Shown: piece after piece, positions 1 through 8,950 of the stretch
Position numbering within the stretch: the first letter of the stretch is position 1
Layout of the letters: every line of letters starts with the position of its first letter
Assembly: GCF_040702995.1 (NCBI RefSeq)
Contig: NZ_CP159992.1
Location: forward strand, 1,637,501 to 1,701,500
Direction of reading: 5' to 3'
Length of the DNA stretch: 64,000 nt
From: Paenibacillus sp. AN1007
GTDB lineage: Bacteria > Bacillota > Bacilli > Paenibacillales > Paenibacillaceae
Made by a program: the position numbers and the translations under genes
The notes under the pieces: generated by a model
What the model saw: the letters and a program-made list of their open reading frames with translations, nothing else
Told to the model about the DNA's origin: nothing
Databases searched by the model: none

Positions 1-1
1 C

Positions 2-799
2 TGGTTTAATCCGTTCCGCGGAACAAACTCGGCAGCAGCATCCAATCTGGCTGCAAACCATGTTTCCAAGCTTCATCCTGACTGGATGGTCAATGCATCG
101 GGCAAATTATACATTAATCCGGGTATCCCGGAAGCCAGACAGCATATTATCGATACCATTATGGAAGTTGTGAATAATTACAAAGTGGATGGTGTACATT
201 TGGACGACTACTTCTATCCATCCAACGTCACTTTCAATGATGATGCAGCATTTAAAACATACAACACGTTAAACACAACAGACCGTGCGGCATGGCGTCG
301 TGATAATATCAATCAGTTTGTGCAGCAGCTTGGACAGAGCATTCACCAAGTAAAAGCAAATGTAGAGTATGGTATCAGTCCATTTGGTGTCTGGAGGAAC
401 AAAGCCAATGATCTGACCGGTTCGGATACCAAAGCAGGTGTCACAGCATACGACAGTATGAATGCTGACGTTAGGACTTGGATCAAACAGGGATGGATCG
501 ACTATGTTGCCCCTCAAGTATACTGGAGCATGACTTTGAACGCTGCGAGATACGACAAAGTTGTGGATTGGTGGGTCAATGAGGTAGCGAATACCAATGT
601 AAAACTATACATCGGCCATGCTCCTTATAAACTGGGAACGCCGGAGATTGGATGGCAGACTTCTCAGGAAATTATTGACCAGCTAACCTATAACGAGAAA
701 TACCCATCAATCGGTGGAGACATCTATTTCAGTTCACAATATCTTACGAAAAATCCGCTGGGTATCGTTGAACGACTAAAAGCATATTACGGGCAGTAG
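2..799 (+). CDS. GHL10-type (DUF187, YngK-like) glycoside hydrolase, C-terminal part
   Basis: The frame is already open at base 2, so the start lies left of the window; 265 residues are visible. The stretch reads like the second half of the GHL10/DUF187 TIM-barrel family (B. subtilis YngK), secreted or surface proteins thought to act on glycans. Visible family blocks are WFNPFR at the left edge, INPG, the acidic motif GVHLDDYFYP, YGISPFGVWRN, DYVAPQVYW and a late YIGHAPYKLG. The paired Asp of LDDY is the likely catalytic region. Substrate cannot be inferred. It ends about 65 bases before a strong hairpin terminator, so it is not co-transcribed with the patatin gene beyond it. Family assignment is fairly sure; function is inference. 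Confidence 0.8.
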   Translation, partial: WFNPFRGTNSAAASNLAANHVSKLHPDWMVNASGKLYINPGIPEARQHIIDTIMEVVNNYKVDGVHLDDYFYPSNVTFNDDAAFKTYNTLNTTDRAAWRRDNINQFVQQLGQSIHQVKANVEYGISPFGVWRNKANDLTGSDTKAGVTAYDSMNADVRTWIKQGWIDYVAPQVYWSMTLNAARYDKVVDWWVNEVANTNVKLYIGHAPYKLGTPEIGWQTSQEIIDQLTYNEKYPSIGGDIYFSSQYLTKNPLGIVERLKAYYGQ

Positions 800-862
800 G
801 AGACAAAGCCGCCTTTTTCATTTTGCATGAACCTGCTGTTCCGCATTTATAGTTATATGACC

Positions 863-924
863 AACCCCTGTTCTCATAAAGTGGCAGTAGAACGCAAGGC
901 TGCCTGGAGAACGGGGGTTTTTTG
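863..924 (+). terminator. Long hairpin terminator after the glycosidase gene
   Basis: AACCCCtGTTCTC pairs with GAGAACgGGGGTT. An inner GGCAG/CTGCC stem extends it, and TTTTTT follows directly. The U-tract ends only two or three bases before the GTG used by the next gene. Confidence 0.75.
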
Positions 925-926
925 TT

Positions 927-1928
927 GTGTTAATTAACGGAGTGTTTGAGGGTGGAGGCGTTAAAGGGATTTCACTTGCCGGTGCTGTTCAGGGAGCACA
1001 GAATTGCGGTGTTCAATTCAATCGGGTTGCAGGCACATCTTCTGGTTCAATTGTGGCAGCACTTCTTGCTGCGGGGTACCTTGCAGAAGAGATGAAAGAG
1101 ATCATTGAAAGGACGCCTTTTGTTTCGCTACTGCAGCGGTCACCTATATTTAACACACGCTGGATTGGTCCAGCGGCAAGACTTTTCTTGAAAAAGGGGC
1201 TTTATTCGGGAGAAGCTCTGGAGTCGTGGATCAGCAGCATGCTGGCACAAAAAGGGATTCGAACGTTTGCCGATTTACCGCCAGGCAAGCTGCTTATTAC
1301 AGCGTCTGATATATCGAACGGAAATATTCTTGTACTGCCTGACGATATCCGGAGATTTGGTATCGAACCTACGAAACTGGAGGTTGCCAAGGCCGTACGT
1401 ATGAGCTGCAGCATACCGTATTTTTTTGACCCGGTTATCATCCGTAAATCACCAGTCATGTCCAAAGGATTACCGTTTCAGGATCAGTTTGTCTACGTCG
1501 TGGACGGAGGGCTGCTGAGTAATTTCCCACTCTGGTTGTTTGATGGAGAGCGCTCGGAGTCAGGCAGAGAGAGTATACCCGTGGTCGGGTTCAAGATGGT
1601 CGGTAAAACAGAAGTGGAGCCTACGCGAATCAAAGGGCCGCTAACCATGCTGCAGGCACTTGTCGAGACGATGCTGACTGCTCATGATGAACGTTACATT
1701 GAGCAGATCAACCGGTTTCGTACGGTCAAAATTCCTACGCTTGGCATTAAACCGACACAATTTAATCTTTCCGTTCAGGACAGTACAAACTTATATCGAT
1801 CGGGCGTCGTTTCAGGTATGGATTTTTTCAGTACGTGGAATACGAAGACGTATAATGAGCAGCTGGAGAAACAGCGAAAAGAACATCGCAAGAAACAGGC
1901 GGAAGCACCGCCGCTGGTTCACATGTAA
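927..1928 (+). CDS. yqhO: Patatin-like phospholipase (YqhO family)
   Basis: A 333-residue patatin-fold lipid acyl hydrolase. The N-terminus carries the oxyanion motif EGGGVKGI (residues 8-15), followed by the nucleophile elbow GTSSGS and the dyad Asp in VDGGLLSNFPLW. That is the complete Ser-Asp dyad set of bacterial patatins. Position beside yqhP-yqhQ-yqhR matches B. subtilis yqhO. The only usable start is GTG at 927, since the oxyanion motif begins seven codons later. This start has no proper Shine-Dalgarno sequence and sits right after a terminator U-tract; the GGGGG at about 913 is the only purine run at a workable distance. The protein lacks a signal peptide and is probably cytoplasmic. 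The physiological lipid substrate is unknown. Confidence 0.85.
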   Translation: MLINGVFEGGGVKGISLAGAVQGAQNCGVQFNRVAGTSSGSIVAALLAAGYLAEEMKEIIERTPFVSLLQRSPIFNTRWIGPAARLFLKKGLYSGEALESWISSMLAQKGIRTFADLPPGKLLITASDISNGNILVLPDDIRRFGIEPTKLEVAKAVRMSCSIPYFFDPVIIRKSPVMSKGLPFQDQFVYVVDGGLLSNFPLWLFDGERSESGRESIPVVGFKMVGKTEVEPTRIKGPLTMLQALVETMLTAHDERYIEQINRFRTVKIPTLGIKPTQFNLSVQDSTNLYRSGVVSGMDFFSTWNTKTYNEQLEKQRKEHRKKQAEAPPLVHM

Positions 1929-1932
1929 GACT

Positions 1933-1973
1933 TAAAAAAGCAATCCTCCTTCGTTAAGGAGAATTGCTTTTTG
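1933..1973. terminator. Bidirectional terminator between convergent yqhO and yqhP
   Basis: AAAAAGCAAT, mismatch, CTCCTT, loop cgtt, AAGGAG, mismatch, ATTGCTTTTT. It has A-runs on the left and T-runs on the right, so it can stop transcription from both sides. Confidence 0.85.
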
Positions 1974-2021
1974 GGTTTTACTTTTAGCATAAAATAGATA
2001 CATCAACAACGAAAGGGCAAA

Positions 2022-2369
2022 TTAATGATACTTGGGAATGTCCTCTTCGCTGTTTTTCCCTTTTTGGCCTTGAATGACCTGGAACGGATAATCTTTGCGT
2101 TTTTTGGATGAACTGCTTTTTCTGGCGGTGACATTATTCTGCGCATTCACTTTAGCCATCGTTTTCGCCGAAGGTTTGATCCTTGGTGTGTTGGCTTTTC
2201 GTGACCAGCGGGCAGGCGGGTATTTGTACAGCAGGAACACAACTCCGAACACAATCAGGGGGATGAGGATACTGGATAATGAGGCTCTACCCAATAAACC
2301 GATAACCCCAAGAGCAGCCAGTACAATGAATGCCCAAAATACAATTGCCTGCTTATTCATATCATTCAC
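2022..2369 (-). CDS. yqhP: YqhP-like small membrane protein
   Basis: 115 residues. Two hydrophobic segments (about residues 7-27 and 32-48) are followed by the sequence FLLYKYPPARW and a strongly basic, Ser/Lys-rich cytoplasmic tail (RKSSSSKKRK). Its ATG overlaps the stop of yqhQ, so the two are translationally coupled. The call rests on this position, which equals B. subtilis yqhP, and on the two-helix plus basic tail architecture. The sequence itself is poorly conserved. No molecular function is known. Confidence 0.6.
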   Translation of the reverse strand: MNDMNKQAIVFWAFIVLAALGVIGLLGRASLSSILIPLIVFGVVFLLYKYPPARWSRKANTPRIKPSAKTMAKVNAQNNVTARKSSSSKKRKDYPFQVIQGQKGKNSEEDIPKYH

Positions 2370-3367
2370 CCTTTCACAGGATCAAGTGTTACTGCAGGAA
2401 CTTCGGTTGTGGCCGAAACGTTGGCAAGCTTGGCGTCCAGTTCACGCATGCGGTTAAATGATGCAATGGATACTTCAACCTGGGCATTGGTCGGTTCTTT
2501 GGTTGTGAGCAGCTGCAGCCAGAGACCCGGATATCCCAGATAACGCAGCACAGGAATATCGCGAAGCGAGTTCGTAATCTTAAGCAGCTCAAAAGAGATG
2601 CCCAGCACGACTGGCAGCAGGAGCAGACGCTGACCCATCCGTTCCCACAGGTTATCATAAGTGAAGACGGAATACAGGAAGATACCGATAATAACGGTCA
2701 GCATGATAAAGCTGCTTCCACAACGGTAGTGCAGTCTGCTGTATTTCTGTACATTTTCAGGCGTCAATTCTTCTCCAGCCTCGTATGCACTAATGACCTT
2801 ATGCTCTGCTCCATGATATTGAAACAAACGTTTAATCATGGGTGTCTGCGAGATTAACCACAGATAAGCGAGTAACAGAATCAGTTTGATGCCGCCTTCC
2901 AATAAATTATGCAGAAATTGATTGTCGAATACATTTTTAAATAAGAAGTCTTCGATCACGACTGGAAGCAGTGTCAGCACAATTTTTCCAAAAAGGAAGG
3001 ACAGAATCGCTACAGCCGTTACGCCAATGATCATGCTAAGGCTCCAGCCGGACCCTTGTTTCTCTTGTTGTTTAGCTTTTTCTTCCGGTTCCAATTCATC
3101 ATCAGCATAAGCATCAGCAGAATAATTGAGATGTTTGCTGCCTTTGACACTCGAATCTATAATGCTGACAATTCCGCGCAGTAAAGGAATCCGCCGCAAT
3201 TTCATGACCCAGGTCTTGTCTTGCTTGGGAACTTCCAGATACGTAATTTCGCCGTCTTTTCTACGAACAGCAGTAACGTTGACGTGTTTTCCGCCAAACA
3301 TTACGCCTTCGATGACAGCTTGCCCCCCGTAGCTGACAGGCTTGGATTGTTGAGGCAAATTATTCAC
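2366..3367 (-). CDS. yqhQ: DUF1385 family membrane protein YqhQ
   Basis: A 333-residue member of DUF1385. Diagnostic blocks are the N-terminal GGQAVIEGVMFGGKHVNVTAVRRKDGEI and the central YHGAEHKVISAYEAGEELTPENVQKYSRLHYRCGSSF, which holds conserved His, Glu and Cys residues. Hydrophobic segments surround the central block, indicating a multi-pass membrane protein. It is the first gene of a two-gene minus-strand unit with yqhP and is divergent from yqhR, with about 200 bases between them. The family is widespread in Firmicutes and has been tied to envelope or metal-related roles, but no reaction is established. Confidence 0.88.
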   Translation of the reverse strand: MNNLPQQSKPVSYGGQAVIEGVMFGGKHVNVTAVRRKDGEITYLEVPKQDKTWVMKLRRIPLLRGIVSIIDSSVKGSKHLNYSADAYADDELEPEEKAKQQEKQGSGWSLSMIIGVTAVAILSFLFGKIVLTLLPVVIEDFLFKNVFDNQFLHNLLEGGIKLILLLAYLWLISQTPMIKRLFQYHGAEHKVISAYEAGEELTPENVQKYSRLHYRCGSSFIMLTVIIGIFLYSVFTYDNLWERMGQRLLLLPVVLGISFELLKITNSLRDIPVLRYLGYPGLWLQLLTTKEPTNAQVEVSIASFNRMRELDAKLANVSATTEVPAVTLDPVKG

Positions 3368-3571
3368 CTTCCTATTCTGTTCTAAGCCTTTACAGTGAAA
3401 GGCAGTTTAATATCCTTATTGTATCGAATTTTGAGAGCAATTTCTAGTTTATGAGCCAATCCGCCGGAGAAGCTGTTAAGATTGTCCTGTTTTGAACATA
3501 CTACGCCCTAGAACTATGAAAAAAATGTTTAATATTGTGTTTGCAATCTTGCGAAAAAGGAGACATCAACG

Positions 3572-4192
3572 ATGGCAGATCATAATCAAGAAGAAACATT
3601 AACTAATCATCACCATGGAGAACATGAAGAAAAAATAGATCAGCGAGAGCAGCGACAGCGTCCGCAAAAACGCGATAATAACCTGATGCAGCGTCGTTCC
3701 GTACCTAAACAGGGGGATGCACACTATTATACGAATCCTTTTTCATTTGCATTGGAGCTGGGATTCTTTGCTGGTTTGATCTGGGGAGGCATTCACTGGC
3801 TGTTCCATGTGCTGCATTTTACCGTGGTCCCGATTGGTTTTCTGGCGGAGCCGTTTTTCAAACATGCATATATTTATACTGCCGCAGGTCACTTGACAGG
3901 GTGGCTGTGTTTTATCGTATTTTCTATCTTTGCTTCGCTTTTATATACCTTTACGATTCGAAAGTTAAAAGGTCCGTTTCCTGGCATGGTCTATGGCCTG
4001 GTCTGGTGGTTAATCCTTTTTATTCTGCTTGGTCCTAAACTCGGAATGATGAAGCCGATAAATCGTTTAACTTGGGATTCGATCTTTACGGAAATCTGTT
4101 TCTTTTTGCTCTGGGGGTTGTTTATTGGTTACACCGTTGCGATGGAGTACACGGACGAACGGAAACGGGAGCCGGAGCACGCTGGAGCCTAG
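3572..4192 (+). CDS. yqhR: YqhR-type integral membrane protein
   Basis: 206 residues, start ATG preceded by AAGGAGACA. The first 55 residues are hydrophilic with a His/Glu/Gln-rich stretch (NHHHGEHEEKIDQREQRQRP). About four membrane helices follow (roughly 62-85, 100-125, 135-152, 165-190). It lies just upstream of aroQ, as yqhR does in B. subtilis, and the family is annotated only as a conserved membrane protein. The His-rich head could bind metal, which is speculation. Assignment rests mainly on synteny plus topology. Confidence 0.7.
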   Translation: MADHNQEETLTNHHHGEHEEKIDQREQRQRPQKRDNNLMQRRSVPKQGDAHYYTNPFSFALELGFFAGLIWGGIHWLFHVLHFTVVPIGFLAEPFFKHAYIYTAAGHLTGWLCFIVFSIFASLLYTFTIRKLKGPFPGMVYGLVWWLILFILLGPKLGMMKPINRLTWDSIFTEICFFLLWGLFIGYTVAMEYTDERKREPEHAGA

Positions 4193-4269
4193 ACGCAAAA
4201 AAGCTTCTCAATCTGGTAACGGCTGTGTTAAAATAGCAGATGGTTATTTGCAGAGAGGGTGGAGCAGCG

Positions 4270-4713
4270 ATGAAACGAATTATTGTGATCAATGGCCCGA
4301 ACCTGAACATGCTTGGTGTTCGTGAACCAGGCATTTATGGAACGCTTAGTCTGAAGGATATTGAAGACAAAATTCGCAGACAGGCTGAAGAACTGGGAGT
4401 CTCCATCGCTTTTTATCAATCCAACCATGAAGGGGACATTATTGACCGCATTCATGCCGCAATGGGTGAGGCAGATGGTATCATGCTGAATGCCGGGGCG
4501 TTTACCCATTACAGTTATGCGATAAGGGATGCAATCAATGCCGTGAAAGTTCCTACCGTGGAAGTTCATCTATCCAACATTCATGCACGCGAAGCGTTCA
4601 GACATCATTCAGTGCTTGCAGCAGAAACGATCGGGCAGATTGCCGGATTTGGCGAAGTGAGCTATGAACTGGGATTGCTGGCTCTTGTGCGTCATCTGGA
4701 CAAACAAACCTGA
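4270..4713 (+). CDS. aroQ: 3-dehydroquinate dehydratase, type II
   Basis: 147 residues, the normal size for the type II dodecameric enzyme that removes water from 3-dehydroquinate in the shikimate pathway. Signature sequences are INGPNLNMLGVREPGIYG at the N-terminus, NAGAFTHYSYAIRDA in the middle and the active-site loop HLSNIHAREAFRHHS, which holds the catalytic His. An upstream in-frame ATG at 4240 would add ten unrelated residues. The ATG at 4270 is chosen because it follows GAGGGTGGAG at good distance and gives the family N-terminus. It heads the aroQ-papB-efp run. Confidence 0.95.
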   Translation: MKRIIVINGPNLNMLGVREPGIYGTLSLKDIEDKIRRQAEELGVSIAFYQSNHEGDIIDRIHAAMGEADGIMLNAGAFTHYSYAIRDAINAVKVPTVEVHLSNIHAREAFRHHSVLAAETIGQIAGFGEVSYELGLLALVRHLDKQT

Positions 4714-4751
4714 GCCGGGAACCCGGGAATGTGAAGAAAGAAGGGTTACCG

Positions 4752-5825
4752 ATGGAAAACAAACGAGTACACAAGTTACGTGAGGCAATGGCTGCGCGTG
4801 GACTAAAAGCAATGCTGATTACAAATCCGATTAACCGTCGTTATATGACGGGCTTTACCGGTTCTGCGGGATATGTGCTTATCACGGAGCAGGAAGCTTA
4901 TCTGCTGACTGATTTCCGTTATATGACGCAGGCGCCTCAGCAGGCAAAAGGATTTAACGTTGTGGAACATGGCGCCAAACCGATGGATTCCGTACGCGAA
5001 CTGCTCGTATCCGCGAGTATCAGCGAAGTGGGTTTTGAACAAGACTCAGTCACTTTTGGGACGCATGCTGCTTATGCAGAAGCGCTGCAATCCGTTAAAC
5101 TAAAAGCTGTATCCGGCCTTGTCGAAGAGCTTCGTATGTTTAAGGATGCTGAAGAAATTGCTGTAATGCAGCGGGCTGCGGATTTGGCAGATGCCACATT
5201 CAGCCACGTTTTGCAATTTGCGAAACCGGGCATGACTGAACGTGAAGTCGATTTGGAAATGGAATTTTTCATGCGTAAGCATGGGGCAGCCAGTTCTTCG
5301 TTTGACACGATTGTCGCATCAGGTGAACGTTCTGCGATGCCTCACGGCGTTGCAAGCAGCAAAGTGATCGGCCAGGACGAATTGATTACATTTGACTTTG
5401 GCGCGCTGCTCGATGGATACTGTTCAGATCTGACACGTACGATTGCAACGGGGAATCCAGTACCTGAACTGCGTAAGATCTACGATATCGTACTGGAAGC
5501 ACAATTACATACGCTGGAGAACCTGAAACCAGGTATGACCGGACGGGAAGCGGATGCACTTGCTCGGGATATCATTGCAGGTTATGGATATGGAGAACAG
5601 TTTGGACACAGCACAGGCCACGGTCTGGGGATGGAAGTCCATGAATCTCCTCGTTTGTCCAAGCTTAGCGATGATGTATTGAAACCGGGAATGGTAGTTA
5701 CCGTTGAGCCGGGAATTTACATCGATGGTCTTGGCGGCGTACGAATTGAAGATGACGTTGTGATTACCGAAACAGGTATCCATATTCTTACGAAATCGGA
5801 CAAAAAGTTCACCGTTATTGGCTAA
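4752..5825 (+). CDS. papB: Xaa-Pro dipeptidase/aminopeptidase, M24B family (PapB/YqhT)
   Basis: 357 residues in two domains: a creatinase-like N-terminal domain ([22 protein letters not shown]) and a pita-bread metallopeptidase domain. The five metal ligands are visible in order: [13 protein letters not shown] (two Asp), [14 protein letters not shown] (His), VVTVEPGIY (Glu) and [11 protein letters not shown] (Glu). The enzyme hydrolyses Xaa-Pro bonds in the cytoplasm. Its place directly before efp is conserved in Bacilli, though its link to EF-P is only one of position. Start at 4752 is preferred over 4731 because the extra codons overlap the AAAGAAGGG ribosome binding site. Confidence 0.92.
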   Translation: MENKRVHKLREAMAARGLKAMLITNPINRRYMTGFTGSAGYVLITEQEAYLLTDFRYMTQAPQQAKGFNVVEHGAKPMDSVRELLVSASISEVGFEQDSVTFGTHAAYAEALQSVKLKAVSGLVEELRMFKDAEEIAVMQRAADLADATFSHVLQFAKPGMTEREVDLEMEFFMRKHGAASSSFDTIVASGERSAMPHGVASSKVIGQDELITFDFGALLDGYCSDLTRTIATGNPVPELRKIYDIVLEAQLHTLENLKPGMTGREADALARDIIAGYGYGEQFGHSTGHGLGMEVHESPRLSKLSDDVLKPGMVVTVEPGIYIDGLGGVRIEDDVVITETGIHILTKSDKKFTVIG

Positions 5826-5866
5826 CATACCCAAACACTTTTTACTTATATCAGGAGGGATTTTTT

Positions 5867-6424
5867 GTGATTTCAGTTAACGATTTTAAAACAGGCTTGA
5901 CCGTACAAGTAGACAATGATATCTATACCGTACTTGACTTCCAACACGTAAAACCAGGTAAAGGCGCAGCTTTTGTACGTTCCAAGTTAAAAAACCTTCG
6001 TAATGGTAACACGGTTGAAAAAACGTTCCGTGCAGGTGAAACGATCGGTCGTGCGATCATTGAAAACCGCGGCGTATCGTATCTGTATGCAAGTGGTTCC
6101 GAGCACACGTTTATGGACAACGAAACATACGATCAATTCACGTTGACAAGCGATCAATTGGAATGGGAACTGAACTTCCTCAAAGAAAACATGAACGTGA
6201 AAATCATTAGTTACCAAGGTGAAATCCTGGGTATCGACCTGCCTACAAGCGTTGAGCTGAAAGTTATTGAAACAGAGCCAGGCGTTAAAGGTAACACAGC
6301 ACAAGGCGCTACGAAAAACGCGAAAGTGGAAACAGGTCTGAATGTACAAGTTCCTTTGTTCATCAATGAAGGCGACGTGCTTCTGATTGATACACGCGAA
6401 GGGAAATACTCTTCCCGTGCGTAA
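5867..6424 (+). CDS. efp: Translation elongation factor P
   Basis: 185 residues, GTG start behind CAGGAGGGA. EF-P enters the ribosome E site and rescues stalls at polyproline. The domain I tip loop reads [13 protein letters not shown], so the modified residue is Lys32, as in B. subtilis where it carries 5-aminopentanol, rather than the Arg of some Proteobacteria. The C-terminal OB domain ends in [24 protein letters not shown], the standard EF-P end. A clear terminator follows, so the aroQ-papB-efp unit closes here. Confidence 0.97.
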   Translation: MISVNDFKTGLTVQVDNDIYTVLDFQHVKPGKGAAFVRSKLKNLRNGNTVEKTFRAGETIGRAIIENRGVSYLYASGSEHTFMDNETYDQFTLTSDQLEWELNFLKENMNVKIISYQGEILGIDLPTSVELKVIETEPGVKGNTAQGATKNAKVETGLNVQVPLFINEGDVLLIDTREGKYSSRA

Positions 6425-6457
6425 CTTTCACTTGCTGTAAGCTTGAATTCACGAATC

Positions 6458-6494
6458 AAAACCCTTTGCCATGCATATGGCAGAGGGTTTTTTT
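6458..6494 (+). terminator. Intrinsic terminator after efp
   Basis: AAACCCTTTGCCAT, loop gcat, ATGGCAGAGGGTTT with one mismatch, followed by TTTT. Confidence 0.9.
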
Positions 6495-6615
6495 GAAAAA
6501 AGATTAGCCTATCAGGCGCTTTCGTAATATACTGGGTTAAAGTCATTTCTCGTAGAGAATAATGACGAAAGATATCAATTGATGCATACTGCACAAGGTA
6601 GGGAGTGGATTTGCG

Positions 6616-7869
6616 TTGTCATTGTACGTCATGAAATTTGGGGGCAGCTCGGTCGGAGATACAGAACGCATGAAGCGTGTAGCCGGACGTGTTGTAGAAA
6701 AAGCGGATGAAGGACACCAATGTGTCGTCGTGGTTTCGGCCATGGGGGATACTACAGATGATTTGATTGATCAGGCGAAGCTGCTGAATAGTGATTTGCC
6801 TGCTCGTGAAATGGATATGCTGCTGACGACAGGGGAACAAATTTCAATCTCCTTATTATCCATGGCCATTCAGGCACTTGGACGCAAGGCCGTATCTTTT
6901 ACAGGATGGCAGGCAGGGTTCCGAACAGAACCGGTTCACGGTAAAGCTCGGATTCAGGATATCCGTCCTGAGCGTGTCAAAGCTGCACTCGCTGAAGGAA
7001 ATATCGTTATTGTTGCCGGTTTCCAAGGCATGACGGAAGACGGCGAGATCACCACACTGGGCCGCGGGGGATCGGATACTACAGCTGTTGCACTTGCAGC
7101 GGCCATTCAAGCAGATGCTTGTGAGATCTATACGGATGTGGATGGTATCTATTCTACAGACCCGAGGATCGTCAAAGTGGCACGCAAACTGAAAGAAATT
7201 TCCTACGACGAAATGCTGGAGCTTGCAAATTTGGGAGCCGCGGTACTGCACCCGCGTGCGGTTGAGTACGCGAAGCATTCCGGTGTACCTTTAATTGTAA
7301 GATCAAGCTTTAATCATAATGAAGGAACGGTTGTGAAGGAGGAAGCGGCAATGGAACAAGGCGTGGTGGTAAGTGGAATTGCTTATGATAAGAATGTAGC
7401 TCGTATCAGCATTTTGGGAGTACCGGATGTTCCAGGTGTTCTCGCTGAAGTATTTGGCGAACTGGCATCTGCTCAGCTGGATGTGGACATTATCGTGCAG
7501 AGCGGAGTCCAGGATGGTAAAGCAGACTTTTCATTCTCGGTCGCACTGTCTGATCGTGAGAAGGCGCTGCATGTCATTGAAGGGCTGCACAGCCGGCTGC
7601 CTTACCGTGAAGTAACTTCCGAAGAGAATCTGGTGAAAATTTCAATTGTTGGCGCAGGTATGGTGAGTCATCCAGGCGTGGCAGCCAAAATGTTCAAAGT
7701 GATCTCCGGTGAAGGCGTGAGCATCAAAATGGTCAGCACGTCTGAGATCAAAGTATCCTGTGTTATTGACGGGGAAAAACTTCATGATGTGATTAAAGCG
7801 CTGCATACAGCGTATGATCTTGATACTGCAGAGCAAGCAGTTATCGGCGGACCGCAAGTTCGCAGATAA
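6616..7869 (+). CDS. lysC: Aspartokinase (LysC, class II with internal beta subunit)
   Basis: 417 residues, TTG start behind TAGGGAGTGG. It phosphorylates aspartate in the lysine/threonine/methionine pathway. The kinase domain shows VMKFGGSSVGD, the TTGEQIS block, GRGGSDTTAVALAAA and YTDVDGIYSTDPR. Two ACT regulatory domains occupy roughly residues 265-410 (ISILGVPDVPGVLAEVF and KISIVGAGMVSHPGVAAKMF). An in-frame ATG at codon 246 has its own strong ribosome binding site, matching the overlapping alpha/beta design of B. subtilis aspartokinase II. About 120 bases separate it from the efp terminator, too few for a lysine riboswitch. The gene has its own terminator. Confidence 0.93.
   Translation: MSLYVMKFGGSSVGDTERMKRVAGRVVEKADEGHQCVVVVSAMGDTTDDLIDQAKLLNSDLPAREMDMLLTTGEQISISLLSMAIQALGRKAVSFTGWQAGFRTEPVHGKARIQDIRPERVKAALAEGNIVIVAGFQGMTEDGEITTLGRGGSDTTAVALAAAIQADACEIYTDVDGIYSTDPRIVKVARKLKEISYDEMLELANLGAAVLHPRAVEYAKHSGVPLIVRSSFNHNEGTVVKEEAAMEQGVVVSGIAYDKNVARISILGVPDVPGVLAEVFGELASAQLDVDIIVQSGVQDGKADFSFSVALSDREKALHVIEGLHSRLPYREVTSEENLVKISIVGAGMVSHPGVAAKMFKVISGEGVSIKMVSTSEIKVSCVIDGEKLHDVIKALHTAYDLDTAEQAVIGGPQVRR
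7336..7353 (+). promoter_or_regulatory. Internal Shine-Dalgarno and ATG for the aspartokinase beta subunit
   Basis: AAGGAGG at 7337-7343 precedes ATG 7351, codon 246 of lysC and in frame. In B. subtilis aspartokinase II the beta subunit starts at the same codon number, so a separate regulatory subunit of 172 residues is expected. Confidence 0.85.
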
Positions 7870-7891
7870 TCTATAGAACAGATATAATATG

Positions 7892-7935
7892 AAAAGGTGC
7901 ACCGCTGCCAATCCGGCAGCAGTACACCTTTTTTT
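7892..7935 (+). terminator. Intrinsic terminator after lysC
   Basis: AAAAGGTGcACcGCTGCC, loop aatc, GGCAGCaGTaCACCTT followed by seven T in all. The convergent comB-like gene ends six bases beyond it. Confidence 0.9.
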
Positions 7936-7941
7936 GTTGAA

Positions 7942-8691
7942 TTACAGACGACTGCATATGCGGCCCCCACGTGATTTACGGTAAGGCATTAACTGATTTC
8001 CTTCTCTCATCTCCGGTACACAATCCAGCAGATTTAATTGGGAACAGTAAGCGACATCGTGCATCTCTCCCAGCTGATCCAGTTTTCGTGCACTGGATGA
8101 TGTTCGAACCAAGTCGCTAATCCTATCCTGACATTGGGATACGGCTTGATGAAGTATGATACCAAGATCATTCAGCTGCAGTGGAGAACGGGTCTGACGA
8201 TATAATTCTTCAATAATGCATCCAGCACATAAACCATCCTCTAATGCAAAATCATCCTGCTCTCCTGCGCATAATAAGAGAATGTCCCGCTGCAATTCGA
8301 TAAGAGCAGCGGCAACAGCTTTTACATTTAAGAAGGAACCTGCGAGAACATGCCTTGCTTTGGTCGCTTTGATCAAAGCTCTCGTGCCGTCTGTTGTGGT
8401 CAGGATAATCATTTTATGTGCGATGTCGCTGCTCATATATTCATAGGGGGAATTCCCCGCATCGAATCCGGTTATTTTTTTGTCAAAACGTTCACCACCC
8501 CGAATGCTGTTGCGAACCATCATCTGTTTCGCTTGCGGAACCGTCTCTGCAGCGATAACGCCTGCGGCCTGATGGGCAAGGGCGGTTACAATCGTACTTG
8601 TTGTCCGCAAAACATCAATAACTACCACACTTCGCCCCTCAATATCTATGGTACGCACTTCATTTACACTGCCTACAACGTCGACGCGCAC
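7942..8691 (-). CDS. ComB-family protein (2-phosphosulfolactate phosphatase-like)
   Basis: 249 residues of the ComB fold. Recognisable blocks are VVVIDVLRTTSTI, NSIRGGERFDKKITGFDAGNSPYEY, IILTTTDGTRAL and LLCAGEQDDFALEDGLCAG. The founding archaeal member dephosphorylates 2-phosphosulfolactate in coenzyme M synthesis. In Bacillus relatives the enzyme is linked to sulfolactate made in spores, so a spore-related role is plausible here, beside spoIIIA. GTG at 8691 is chosen as start because AGAGGAG lies nine bases upstream; the TTG at 8700 would abut that site. It converges on lysC and diverges from spoIIIA. The exact substrate is not proven by sequence. Confidence 0.82.
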   Translation of the reverse strand: MRVDVVGSVNEVRTIDIEGRSVVVIDVLRTTSTIVTALAHQAAGVIAAETVPQAKQMMVRNSIRGGERFDKKITGFDAGNSPYEYMSSDIAHKMIILTTTDGTRALIKATKARHVLAGSFLNVKAVAAALIELQRDILLLCAGEQDDFALEDGLCAGCIIEELYRQTRSPLQLNDLGIILHQAVSQCQDRISDLVRTSSSARKLDQLGEMHDVAYCSQLNLLDCVPEMREGNQLMPYRKSRGGRICSRL

Positions 8692-8859
8692 AACCCACAA
8701 CTCCTCTCAACTTCCAGGTCATGCTGCACCTGCTTCATAACCCGAACGGTAAAACATTCTGCAAGCACTATATGCATGCATGCCTAGACAGGTGCCTAGA
8801 ACAAGGCTCTATGATTTCGGCTCTCATTCATAATCGTGAAGAAATGATAGATTTCAGCG

Positions 8860-8887
8860 TCATAAAATGAATGTACAGGCATAAACT
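8860..8887 (+). promoter_or_regulatory. Sigma-E-like promoter of the spoIIIA operon
   Basis: TCATAAA (8860-8866), a 13-base spacer, then CATAAACT (8880-8887). These resemble the sigma-E -35 (ATA core) and the -10 CATACAAT. The spoIIIAA ATG is 63 bases downstream, behind TTGGAGGAG. The remaining 8701-8859 stretch shows nothing else distinctive. Confidence 0.6.
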
Positions 8888-8950
8888 TGAGATATGAACA
8901 AGCATCAGAAGTGAAATCCATATGAAATATAAAGTTGGAGGAGCCTACTC

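Noticed and set aside
6495-6615. Lysine riboswitch before lysC
   Set aside because: Only about 120 bases lie between the efp terminator and the start, and no L-box helices are seen.
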